A DNA stretch of 5,604 bases from Prevotella sp. (GTDB taxonomy: Bacteria > Bacteroidota > Bacteroidia > Bacteroidales > Bacteroidaceae), in NCBI GenBank assembly GCA_021204565.1, contig JAJPZE010000230.1, positions 1 to 5,604 of the forward strand, read 5' to 3'. Shown piece by piece: positions 1-5,604 of this stretch (position 1 is the first letter of the stretch; every line of letters starts with the position of its first letter). A program made the translations under genes and the position numbers. Below the pieces are notes generated by a model that did no database searches, was not told the DNA's origin, and worked only from the letters and a program-made list of their open reading frames with translations.

Positions 1-161
1 ATGCTGGGAACATATCGGAGAATATCAACCTTTACTGTCAGTCTGTGGGGCTCGCAACCGTTCCTCGCGCTACAATGGATACGGCGGGTATTGTCCGTTT
101 GCTCGGTCTGACGGATAAGCAGGTGCCGATAATGAACAACCCTGTCGGGTGGAGCGAGTAA
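1..161 (+). CDS. Nitroreductase family protein (SagB/ThcOx-like), C-terminal fragment
   Basis: This is the last 52 codons of a gene entering from the left edge, read in the frame starting at base 3 and ending with TAA at 159-161. The peptide has the pattern of the C-terminus of FMN-dependent nitroreductases of the SagB/ThcOx type common in Bacteroidota: a helix (SENINLYCQSVGLATV), then an Arg-containing segment (PRATMD), a short helix with LLGL, and a closing strand ending NNPVGW. Family members are homodimeric flavoproteins of about 200 residues that reduce nitro compounds, quinones or similar substrates with NAD(P)H, and the true substrate is usually unknown. The FMN-binding N-terminus lies outside the window, so the family call rests on this tail only. 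The stop is 34 bases before rsmG with no terminator between, so the two are probably co-transcribed. Confidence 0.72.
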   Translation, partial: AGNISENINLYCQSVGLATVPRATMDTAGIVRLLGLTDKQVPIMNNPVGWSE

Positions 162-195
162 CGGTTTTGCGCGGCGCCGGCAGAGCGGGGGAGAG

Positions 196-819
196 ATGAA
201 GGAGGTGTTCCGATATTTTCCGAGCCTCGCTCCCGGCGCGGCGGAGCGTCTGTCGCGTTTGCCGGAACTGTATTCGGACCGGAACGCGAAGATAAATGTG
301 GTGTCGCGTAAGGATATAAACAATCTTTGCGTACATCACGTTCTCCATTCGCTCGCCATAGCGAAAGCGTTTCGTTTCCTGCCCGGCACGTCGGTTTTAG
401 ATGTGGGCACGGGCGGCGGTTTCCCCGGTATACCGTTGGCGATTGTATGCCCCGACTGCTCGTTCACTCTGATCGACGGCACGGCGAAGAAAGTTCGCGT
501 CGCCGGAGAGATAGCCCGGGAGCTGGGTTTAACGAACGTTACGGCGCGCCGGATACGTGTCGAAGAGGAGCGCGGGGAGTATGACTTCGCGGTCAGCCGC
601 GCCGTTATGCCCTTGCCCGATTTGTATAGAGCCGCCCGGAAAAATATCTCCAAAACGAACAAAAACGCACAAGCCAACGGGTTAATCGTCCTCAAAGGCG
701 GCGACATATCCGACGAGATAAAGCCTTTTAGCCGCGTTGCGGAGACGATAAAGATCCGTTCCCTCTTCCCCGAAGAGGCGTGGTTCGACGAGAAATACAT
801 AATTTACGTGCCGTGTTAA
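196..819 (+). CDS. rsmG: 16S rRNA (guanine527-N7)-methyltransferase RsmG
   Basis: RsmG (GidB) transfers a methyl group from S-adenosylmethionine to N7 of G527 in 16S rRNA, in the 530 loop of the small subunit; loss of the activity is known to give low-level streptomycin resistance in several bacteria. The 207-residue product is the usual length. The family-specific stretch NVVSRKD (residues 34-40) precedes the SAM-binding motif I, VLDVGTGGGFPGIPLA (67-82). The acidic residue ending motif II is D94 in TLIDGTAKK, followed by the helix with ARELGL. SRAV (134-137) and LKGGD (166-170) match the later conserved strands. The ATG at 196 gives a full-length N-terminus; GAGAG just before it is at best a weak ribosome binding site. 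Its last seven bases overlap the next gene. No key motif is missing. Confidence 0.96.
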   Translation: MKEVFRYFPSLAPGAAERLSRLPELYSDRNAKINVVSRKDINNLCVHHVLHSLAIAKAFRFLPGTSVLDVGTGGGFPGIPLAIVCPDCSFTLIDGTAKKVRVAGEIARELGLTNVTARRIRVEEERGEYDFAVSRAVMPLPDLYRAARKNISKTNKNAQANGLIVLKGGDISDEIKPFSRVAETIKIRSLFPEEAWFDEKYIIYVPC

Positions 820-1457
820 CCGTTAAGACATTCACCGTCAACCCGTTGCAAGAGAATTGTTATGTGGCGAGCGACGAGACGCGGGAGTGCGTCATAATCG
901 ACTGCGGCGCATATACTGCGGCGGAGCGACGCACCATTTCCGATTATATAACGCTCAACAAGCTCTTTCCGAAGCGTCATTTGCTTACGCATGCGCACGC
1001 CGATCACTGCGTCGGAAGCGGGTTCGTATATAATGAATACGGGCTGCGTCCGGAGCTTCATCTGTCCGACGCGCCGCTCGTGGAGGCATACGACGCGATA
1101 TACGGCTTCACGTTCGGCGGCGTGCCGGCGGAGCCGTTGCCGGACGTGGGGCGATATTTTACGGAGGCGGACGCCATCTCCTTCGGCACGCATACGCTGT
1201 CCGTGCTCGCCGTGCCGGGACATACGCCGGGCAGTGTGGTGCTCTATTGCGAGGCGGAAAAGACGGCGTTTACGGGCGATACGTTATTTTGCGGGAGCGT
1301 CGGACGCACCGACCTGCCCGGGGGAAGTATGTTCATGCTCATCCAAAGCCTGAGGGCGCTCTGCCAGTTAGACGACGACACGGCGGTCTTCCCCGGACAC
1401 GGAGAGGCGACGACGATAGGGCGCGAGTGCGCCACGAACCCGTTCATCGACAGATAA
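813..1457 (+). CDS. Metallo-beta-lactamase-fold hydrolase (glyoxalase II-like)
   Basis: This is a soluble zinc or iron hydrolase of the MBL fold, 214 residues from the chosen start. It carries the metal-binding HAHADH (residues 60-65), then GHTPGS (136-141, metal His), GDTLF (155-159, bridging Asp), GRTDLPGG (164-171) and the closing GHGE (195-198). The GRTDLPGG block and compact size resemble the YcbL-like, type II glyoxalase-like branch, whose members hydrolyse S-lactoylglutathione or other thioesters; the substrate cannot be told from sequence. The start is the GTG at 813, overlapping rsmG by seven bases, because it yields the family-typical N-terminus (MLTVKTFTVNPLQEN). A GTG at 780 would add 11 unconserved residues. 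The overlap suggests translational coupling with rsmG; ruvC follows after nine bases. Confidence 0.88.
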   Translation: MLTVKTFTVNPLQENCYVASDETRECVIIDCGAYTAAERRTISDYITLNKLFPKRHLLTHAHADHCVGSGFVYNEYGLRPELHLSDAPLVEAYDAIYGFTFGGVPAEPLPDVGRYFTEADAISFGTHTLSVLAVPGHTPGSVVLYCEAEKTAFTGDTLFCGSVGRTDLPGGSMFMLIQSLRALCQLDDDTAVFPGHGEATTIGRECATNPFIDR

Positions 1458-1466
1458 CGAACACGA

Positions 1467-2069
1467 ATGCGCGAAGCCGACAAGATTATAATGGGTATCG
1501 ACCCGGGCACGAATGTGATGGGGTACGGCATAATAAGCGTAACGCAAGGAAAGGCGAAGGCGGAGGCGCTCGGCGTAATCGATATGCAACGCCAGCGGGA
1601 TCCGTATCTCCGCTTGGGGCATATCTATGAGCGCGTTACGTCGCTTATCGCTACGTTTCTGCCCGACGAGATGGCGATAGAGGCCCCGTTCTTCGGCAAG
1701 AATTTTCAGTCGGTTTTGAAGCTCGGCAGGGCGCAAGGCGTGGCAATTGCGGCGGCAATTGAGCGGCAGATACCTATCCGCGAATACGCCCCGATGAAGA
1801 TTAAAATGGCGCTTACGGGCAACGGCAGCGCGAGCAAGGAGCAAGTGGCGGGCATGCTCCAGCGGATATTAAACCTCAAGAAAGAGGAGCTGCCGAAATT
1901 TATGGACGCAACCGACGCGCTCGCCGCAGCGTATTGTCATTACTTGCAAAGCAACGTCCCGGCGGCCGCGGGCGAACATTTCAAGTCGTGGAAAGACTTT
2001 GCGCTAAGGAACAAAGCCCGCGTTTCGGGCAATCTTCACGCAGTTGCCCCGCCGCGTAAGGATAAATAG
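1467..2069 (+). CDS. ruvC: Crossover junction endodeoxyribonuclease RuvC
   Basis: RuvC is the dimeric Holliday junction resolvase that nicks opposite strands of junctions migrated by RuvAB during recombinational repair. All four acidic metal ligands of the RNase H fold can be placed: D12 in GIDPGT, E72 in AIEAPFF, and D147 and D150 in MDATDALAAAYCH. The FFGKNFQSVLKLGRAQG block (75-91) is the usual junction-binding helix region. The protein is 200 residues, longer than the 173 of E. coli, because of a basic tail after about residue 163 that contains KSWKDF, a pattern seen in Bacteroidota RuvC. ATG 1467 was preferred to ATG 1491, which would leave only two residues before the first catalytic Asp motif. 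No ruvA or ruvB is adjacent. The stop is nine bases before the ABC gene. Confidence 0.96.
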   Translation: MREADKIIMGIDPGTNVMGYGIISVTQGKAKAEALGVIDMQRQRDPYLRLGHIYERVTSLIATFLPDEMAIEAPFFGKNFQSVLKLGRAQGVAIAAAIERQIPIREYAPMKIKMALTGNGSASKEQVAGMLQRILNLKKEELPKFMDATDALAAAYCHYLQSNVPAAAGEHFKSWKDFALRNKARVSGNLHAVAPPRKDK

Positions 2070-2078
2070 AGACAACAT

Positions 2079-3557
2079 ATGCGGACGGTTATAGAGATTA
2101 CAAACGGCACGGCGCGTATGCCCGCATGGCGGCTCAAAGAGCCCGTCCGCTTCCGTCTGAACGAGGGCGAGCACGTCGCCATAGTCGGCAATAACGGGAG
2201 CGGAAAGAGCAAATTGGTGGATATGATTACGGGGCGCCACCCCGTTTTCCCCGGTCAGATACGCTACGACTTCGGCGGCGCGGACGCAGGGCGGCTCGTG
2301 GCTGACAACATCAAATACATCTCGTTTCGTGATTCGTACGGCGCCGCCGACAGTACTTATTATCTCCAACAGCGTTGGAACCAGCAGGAGATAAGCGAGC
2401 GGACGCCCCGCGTCGGCACGCTCCTCAGCGAGGCTTACGCCCGCTCCGGCGGCGACACGGCAAAGCGGAGAGAGCTCCGGAGCCGCCTCTACGAAACGTT
2501 TAACCTCAAGCCCTTGCTCGACAAATACGTCATTCTTCTCTCGTCGGGAGAGATGAGAAAATATCTCATAACGCGGATGTTGCTCTCCGACCCGCGCGTT
2601 CTGATAATGGATAACCCGTTCATAGGGCTCGACGAACCGGCGCGCGCGAGCCTCATCGACTTGCTTTACATTCTCTCGCAGGAGCCGGGACGGCAGATCA
2701 TACTTGTCGTAACGAAACGCGCCGACATACCCTCGTTCGTTACGCGGGTGTGGGAGATGAAGGACGAAAGGTTGCTCCCGGCGCGCGACAGGGACAGATA
2801 CGAGCGCGACGAACCGCAGCCGGAGACGGACGCCGAAGCGGAACGCAGAACGTCGATGCTCCGCTTGCCCGAGCCGCCGGATAACTACAACAGCGACATC
2901 GTGGCGGGTATGAAAGGGGTTACGATACGCTATGGCGAGCGTGTAATTCTCCGCAAGCTCGACTGGACCGTACGCAACGGGGAGCGTTGGGCGCTCAACG
3001 GACGCAACGGAGCCGGCAAATCGACGCTCCTGTCCTTAGTCTGCGCCGACAATCCGCAAAGCTATGCGTGCGACATAACCCTGTTCGACCGCCGGCGCGG
3101 CACGGGGGAAACCATCTGGGAGATAAAGAAACACATCGGCTATGTGTCGCCCGAGATGCACCGCGCATACCGTAAAGACATCGCCGCGATAAAGATTGTG
3201 GCGAGCGGATTAAACGATTCCGTAGGGCTTTACGTCAAACCTAAGGAAGAGGATTATGCCCGTTGCCGGTATTGGATGTACGTTTTCGGCATCGAACACT
3301 TGGCTGACAGGACGTTCCTCAGCCTCTCAAGCGGCGAGCAACGGATGGTGCTCTTGGCGCGCGCGTTCGTAAAGGACCCCGAGCTCCTTATCCTCGACGA
3401 GCCGCTCCACGGCTTGGATCCGCACAACGGCGCAATGGTGAAGAGAATTATCGACACCTTCTGCCGGCGGAAAGGCAAAACACTTATAATGGTTAGCCAC
3501 TATCAGGACGAATATCCGGACTGTATCAACCACAGAATAAAGCTCGTACAACATTAA
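2079..3557 (+). CDS. Tandem ABC ATPase protein, ModF/PhrA-like
   Basis: This soluble 492-residue protein has two ABC ATPase domains and no membrane segment. Domain 1 has Walker A GNNGSGKS (37-44), signature LSSGE (154-158) and Walker B VLIMDNP (174-180). Domain 2 has Walker A GRNGAGKS (308-315), signature LSSGEQR (416-422), Walker B LLILDEP (436-442) and switch His474 (VSH). Domain 2 in particular (IGYVSPEMHRAYR, then SVGLY, and LHGLDPHN) resembles E. coli ModF/PhrA, a cytoplasmic twin-ATPase protein of unclear role linked by name to molybdate uptake. No ModABC gene is nearby, so a molybdenum role is not supported here. Domain 1 is degenerate: Asn179 replaces the catalytic Glu and Lys213 the switch His, so ATP hydrolysis probably depends on one site. 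A charged linker (about 230-270) joins the domains. Confidence 0.88.
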   Translation: MRTVIEITNGTARMPAWRLKEPVRFRLNEGEHVAIVGNNGSGKSKLVDMITGRHPVFPGQIRYDFGGADAGRLVADNIKYISFRDSYGAADSTYYLQQRWNQQEISERTPRVGTLLSEAYARSGGDTAKRRELRSRLYETFNLKPLLDKYVILLSSGEMRKYLITRMLLSDPRVLIMDNPFIGLDEPARASLIDLLYILSQEPGRQIILVVTKRADIPSFVTRVWEMKDERLLPARDRDRYERDEPQPETDAEAERRTSMLRLPEPPDNYNSDIVAGMKGVTIRYGERVILRKLDWTVRNGERWALNGRNGAGKSTLLSLVCADNPQSYACDITLFDRRRGTGETIWEIKKHIGYVSPEMHRAYRKDIAAIKIVASGLNDSVGLYVKPKEEDYARCRYWMYVFGIEHLADRTFLSLSSGEQRMVLLARAFVKDPELLILDEPLHGLDPHNGAMVKRIIDTFCRRKGKTLIMVSHYQDEYPDCINHRIKLVQH

Positions 3558-3588
3558 AAAGACATAACAACGTAAACTCAACGACATC

Positions 3589-4050
3589 ATGAAACGATTT
3601 TTTACGGCAATCATCCTCGCGTTCGCGTTCGCCGCAACCCTGCCGGCGCAAGACATCTACGGCGAGGTGAAGAACATCATGGACAATCTCCAAACCATCA
3701 AGGACGACACATCGAAGAGCCTCGACGTCAGGAAGATAGCGACCTTTAAATGGGATGCAATTTATTATTTGCTCTACAAATCGAAAGACGACACCGAAGC
3801 GATGATCGGCGCACAGGTGGATGCGATGATCGACTTCGTCAACCTCTTCATCGACCAAATGGACAAGACAAAAAACGCCTCACGCCGGCAAATAATCCTC
3901 TCGAAGTTTAAGAACGCCACCCTCGAAAACAGCCTCAGGAACGACACCGACAAGGATGTAACCTACGCATACGTCGACAATCAGAACTTCCTTACTCAGT
4001 TCTCGTTGGACACCGACTGGGTGAAGGCGTTGGAAGAGGTGAAGAAATAA
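3589..4050 (+). CDS. Small exported protein of unknown function, Bacteroidota type
   Basis: I do not recognise a named family. The 153-residue product starts with a clear signal peptide: MKR, a hydrophobic core (residues 4-17), and a likely signal peptidase I site after LPA (20) leaving Gln21 at the mature N-terminus, a common Bacteroidota arrangement. There is no lipobox cysteine, so it is probably soluble in the periplasm. The mature part is about 133 residues, highly charged and largely alpha-helical, with recognisable blocks KIATFKWDAIYYLLYKS (49-65) and QFSLDTDWVKAL (137-148) that look like a conserved Bacteroidota hypothetical family. It has no cysteine and no obvious catalytic motif. 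It begins 31 bases after the ABC gene with an A-rich leader and no Shine-Dalgarno, so it is probably the last gene of the operon. Its final 18 codons overlap the convergent - strand gene. Confidence 0.85.
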   Translation: MKRFFTAIILAFAFAATLPAQDIYGEVKNIMDNLQTIKDDTSKSLDVRKIATFKWDAIYYLLYKSKDDTEAMIGAQVDAMIDFVNLFIDQMDKTKNASRRQIILSKFKNATLENSLRNDTDKDVTYAYVDNQNFLTQFSLDTDWVKALEEVKK

Positions 4051-5156
4051 TAAAACCAATAGGTGGAGCCGTAGGCGTCGCGCAAACCGTTTTCGCGCAA
4101 CACGCGGTTGTCCTCGCCGCGGCGGCGGGATAAGAAGTCGGCAAAGCCGGCTTCTTGTTTTTTGCCGGCTCCGGCGGAGCTGAGGTCGTGCTCGTAGCGG
4201 TAAATGTCGAGCGCCTCGCCGTAGTGCTTGGGCGCAGCGAGGGCGGTGTCGTTGTCGGCGGCATAATATTTCACGAAGGCGTCGATGTCGCGGTCGAGCA
4301 GGCAGGCGGTGTAGAGATAATCGCGTCCGAGGGGCGTTATCCGCCCGCGGCGGCGGAGAAGCGCGAGCCATTCCCGTCCGCTCACGCCCGGCGCGGGCAC
4401 GCCTCCGAGAGCCTCGTAGATGACGTTTGGCGAAATCATAAGCAGCTTATTGTCGTCTGCGGGGAACAGACTTGCCGAGCCGTTCACCACATTCCGCTCG
4501 AAGAAACATTCGCCCAGGCGCCCCGTCTGCGCCATTGCGAACGCCTTCATCATCGCCGTAGGCGGGGTATTGACGTTGTGGCGGGCAATCGTGTGCACGG
4601 CTCCGTCGTAGTCGCCCCTAAGGAGACACCGCTCGCAACGCAGGCGCACGTGATCCGTCTCGCAAGTGTTGCCCGCGAACACGCCGACGGAAAGGAAGAC
4701 GAGAACGGCGAGCAGGTTGAGGAAAAGCGCTTGCAGGGGCGGGCAATGCGCTATCTTTGCCCCGCGAATAAAAAAGTTGACAACAAACAGGACGATAACC
4801 GCTGGAATGCAAAACATCCACGCATTGCCGAACAAATCAGGCTCTCCGCCGCCGGCGATATGCACGTCGCAAATCATCGCAAGCAACATCGCGGGGACCA
4901 ACAGACGGATGGCGGGGAACCTTTTTAGCCGCCGGAGCAACAGCGGAGACAACAGCACGTCCGCCGCAAGCAACACCAATGTGATGACCGCCGCACCGAT
5001 TAACGAGTTGTAAACCGCACGTCCGCCCGACAGCGAATATACCGCATACGCAAGCAAATCAGCCTGAAAGACCGATAAATAACAAAATGCAAACGCATAA
5101 AAGACAACGCCGCACACGGCGTATATCCATCTCCTGACAGCGGGCGAACTATGCAT
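3996..5156 (-). CDS. DUF6057-like membrane protein with helical C-terminal domain
   Basis: The 386-residue protein has five likely transmembrane helices (about residues 10-31, 51-74, 82-99, 111-131 and 141-162) and a soluble C-terminal half. That half starts with paired helices resembling TPR repeats (CERCLLRGDYDGAVHTIARH, then MMKAFAMAQTGRLGECFFE). Later patterns DIDAFVKYY, PKHYGEALDIY and the near-terminal TYWFYYFF (365-372) recall the Bacteroidota family DUF6057, whose function is unknown; the match is from memory. Known members are, as I recall, longer, so this may be a short version. I chose ATG 5156, with an A/T-rich leader and a basic segment before helix 1. The alternative GTG at 5204 adds 16 residues and lies inside a strong RNA hairpin. 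It follows glgB by 66 bases and overlaps the convergent + gene by 55 bases. Confidence 0.8.
   Translation of the reverse strand: MHSSPAVRRWIYAVCGVVFYAFAFCYLSVFQADLLAYAVYSLSGGRAVYNSLIGAAVITLVLLAADVLLSPLLLRRLKRFPAIRLLVPAMLLAMICDVHIAGGGEPDLFGNAWMFCIPAVIVLFVVNFFIRGAKIAHCPPLQALFLNLLAVLVFLSVGVFAGNTCETDHVRLRCERCLLRGDYDGAVHTIARHNVNTPPTAMMKAFAMAQTGRLGECFFERNVVNGSASLFPADDNKLLMISPNVIYEALGGVPAPGVSGREWLALLRRRGRITPLGRDYLYTACLLDRDIDAFVKYYAADNDTALAAPKHYGEALDIYRYEHDLSSAGAGKKQEAGFADFLSRRRGEDNRVLRENGLRDAYGSTYWFYYFFTSSNAFTQSVSNEN
4130..4163 (+). terminator. Rho-independent terminator of the + strand operon, inside the opposite gene
   Basis: An inverted repeat has arms 4132-4142 and 4146-4156 around an AAA loop, forming 11 pairs with one G-U wobble, and is followed by G and six T residues (4158-4163). 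Two more outer pairs are possible (A4130-U4158 and U4131-G4157). It lies 80 bases past the stop of the exported-protein gene. In - strand RNA the hairpin lacks a following U-run, so it should act on + strand transcripts only. The whole element also encodes part of the - strand membrane protein (KKQEAGFADF). Confidence 0.85.
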
Positions 5157-5177
5157 AAATAAGTTCGGAAAGGGGGA

Positions 5178-5211
5178 TGCCCCCGCGCCGGAGCATACCG
5201 GCACGGGGACA
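5178..5211 (-). promoter_or_regulatory. Strong intercistronic RNA hairpin between glgB and the membrane protein gene
   Basis: Read on the - strand, 5211-5198 pairs with 5191-5178 over 14 base pairs, two of them G-U wobbles, closing a six-base loop (TATGCT). On the + strand the wobble positions become C-A and A-C mismatches, so the structure belongs to - strand RNA. It starts 11 bases after the glgB stop codon. A pyrimidine-rich stretch follows (TCCCCCTTTCC) but no U-run, so it is not a textbook intrinsic terminator. It could be a weak terminator, a 3' end stabiliser for glgB mRNA, or a leader element for the next gene. Its last bases can instead pair in a short G5/C5 hairpin (5184-5180 with 5176-5172). 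Confidence 0.55.
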
Positions 5212-5222
5212 ATACATTATAT

Positions 5223-5604
5223 TTAATCCTCTTTCGGCTTCAGCACGAGCGCCGTGCGGGCGGGTATATAGAGCTTGAGCCAGCCCTTGCCGCCGCCGGC
5301 GTAAAGACCGTCGTATTGCGTGGCGTGCACGAGGCTGTCGTCGTTCAGCCCGTTGCCCCCGTAGAGCGGGCTGTCGCTGTCGAGGATAATCTCGTATTGA
5401 CCTTCGGGGACAAGGAAGCCGTAGTCGGTGAACGAGCGCGACGGGTTGAAATTGAACACGAACACCAGTTCCCCGCGTTTGAAGGCGAGCACCTGGTCGC
5501 CGTCGTTATGCCAAATCTCTTCGACGGGCGTGGCTTGGAAATCCTTTCTGCCCCCTATAATATGCATCAGAGCGCGGGCGAAGTCGCCCAGTTAGTGATA
5601 ACAC
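5223..5604 (-). CDS. glgB: 1,4-alpha-glucan branching enzyme GlgB, C-terminal fragment
   Basis: GlgB (EC 2.4.1.18, GH13 family) makes alpha-1,6 branches in glycogen by moving cut alpha-1,4 chains. About 123 codons are intact from 5591 down to the TAA at 5223-5225. They cover the end of the catalytic region and the all-beta C-terminal domain: TPVEEIWHNDGDQVLAF, then LVFVFNFNPSRSFTDYG, VPEGQYEIILDSD, LYGGNGLNDD, and the ending WLKLYIPARTALVLKP. These are characteristic of Bacteroidota and eukaryote-like branching enzymes. The GH13 catalytic residues lie outside the window. In the same frame there is a TAA at 5592-5594, three full codons from the edge. The following LGDFARALMHII fits the family helix that precedes this region, so the frame should continue upstream. 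The stop is either an edge-of-contig sequence error or a real nonsense change. Confidence 0.85.

Noticed and set aside
336..800. 154-codon - strand open frame opposite rsmG.
   Set aside because: It is a shadow of a well-supported rsmG with no domain or credible start context of its own.
780..812. Upstream GTG start for the MBL hydrolase at 780.
   Set aside because: It adds 11 residues that do not resemble the family and increases overlap with rsmG; the GTG at 813 gives the typical N-terminus.
1742..1761. Repeated GGCAATTG pair.
   Set aside because: It encodes an Ala-Ile/Ala-Ala-Ile-Glu stretch of a RuvC helix and is explained by codon repetition.
1368..1844. 158-codon - strand open frame across the MBL-ruvC junction.
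   Set aside because: It runs opposite two clear genes and has Arg/Leu-rich composition typical of antisense frames.
2474..2483. Ten-base perfect palindrome GCTCCGGAGC in the ABC gene.
   Set aside because: It is isolated, mid-coding and expected by chance in GC-rich sequence; no second copy near a promoter was seen.
3870..3890. Possible - strand terminator downstream of the membrane protein gene: a short hairpin followed by six T on the - strand.
   Set aside because: The stem is only three or four pairs (GCC with GGC plus a wobble) and lies within the coding sequence of the + gene; too weak to call, although position and T-run are suggestive.
4155..4928. Long open frame on the + strand (257 codons) opposite the membrane protein gene.
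   Set aside because: It is low in stops because of high GC on the antisense strand. The - strand frame has transmembrane helices and DUF6057-like patterns, while this one has no recognisable fold, and its start lies within the terminator.
5157..5204. GTG start at 5204 for the membrane protein.
   Set aside because: It lies inside the 14-bp hairpin and adds 16 residues with no conserved pattern; the ATG at 5156 has an A/T-rich leader.

Overview
The window looks like an ordinary core-genome stretch of a Bacteroidota (Bacteroidales-like) bacterium with fairly high GC. Four observations point there: the protein variants (SagB/ThcOx-type nitroreductase tail, Bacteroidota-style RuvC with a C-terminal extension, a DUF6057-like membrane protein, a Bacteroidota-style GlgB C-terminus), the lack of Shine-Dalgarno motifs with A-rich leaders instead, a signal peptide ending in Ala followed by Gln, and frequent ATA isoleucine codons. 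No mobile element, CRISPR array, tRNA or rRNA is visible. The odd length and genes cut at both ends suggest a whole short assembly contig.

Positions 1-4163 form one + strand gene string: nitroreductase tail (1-161), rsmG (196-819), a metallo-beta-lactamase-fold hydrolase (813-1457), ruvC (1467-2069), a soluble twin-ATPase ABC protein of the ModF/PhrA type (2079-3557) and a small exported protein (3589-4050). Gaps are 34, -7, 9, 9 and 31 bases, so the string is probably one operon. A strong intrinsic terminator at 4130-4163 closes it.

Positions 3996-5604 are on the - strand: the end of glgB (glycogen branching enzyme, 5223 to the window edge), a 66-base gap holding a strong 14-bp hairpin, then a DUF6057-like five-helix membrane protein (3996-5156). 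This last gene runs into the + operon tail to tail. The two reading frames overlap by 55 bases, and the + strand terminator lies inside the - strand gene's coding sequence.

The functions are mixed housekeeping: 16S rRNA methylation, Holliday junction cleavage, a redox or thioester hydrolase and glycogen metabolism, with no sign of a shared pathway. I found no convincing undescribed system. The best leads are the embedded terminator with its convergent overlap, the glgB-downstream hairpin, the half-degenerate ABC protein, and an in-frame stop in glgB at the window edge.
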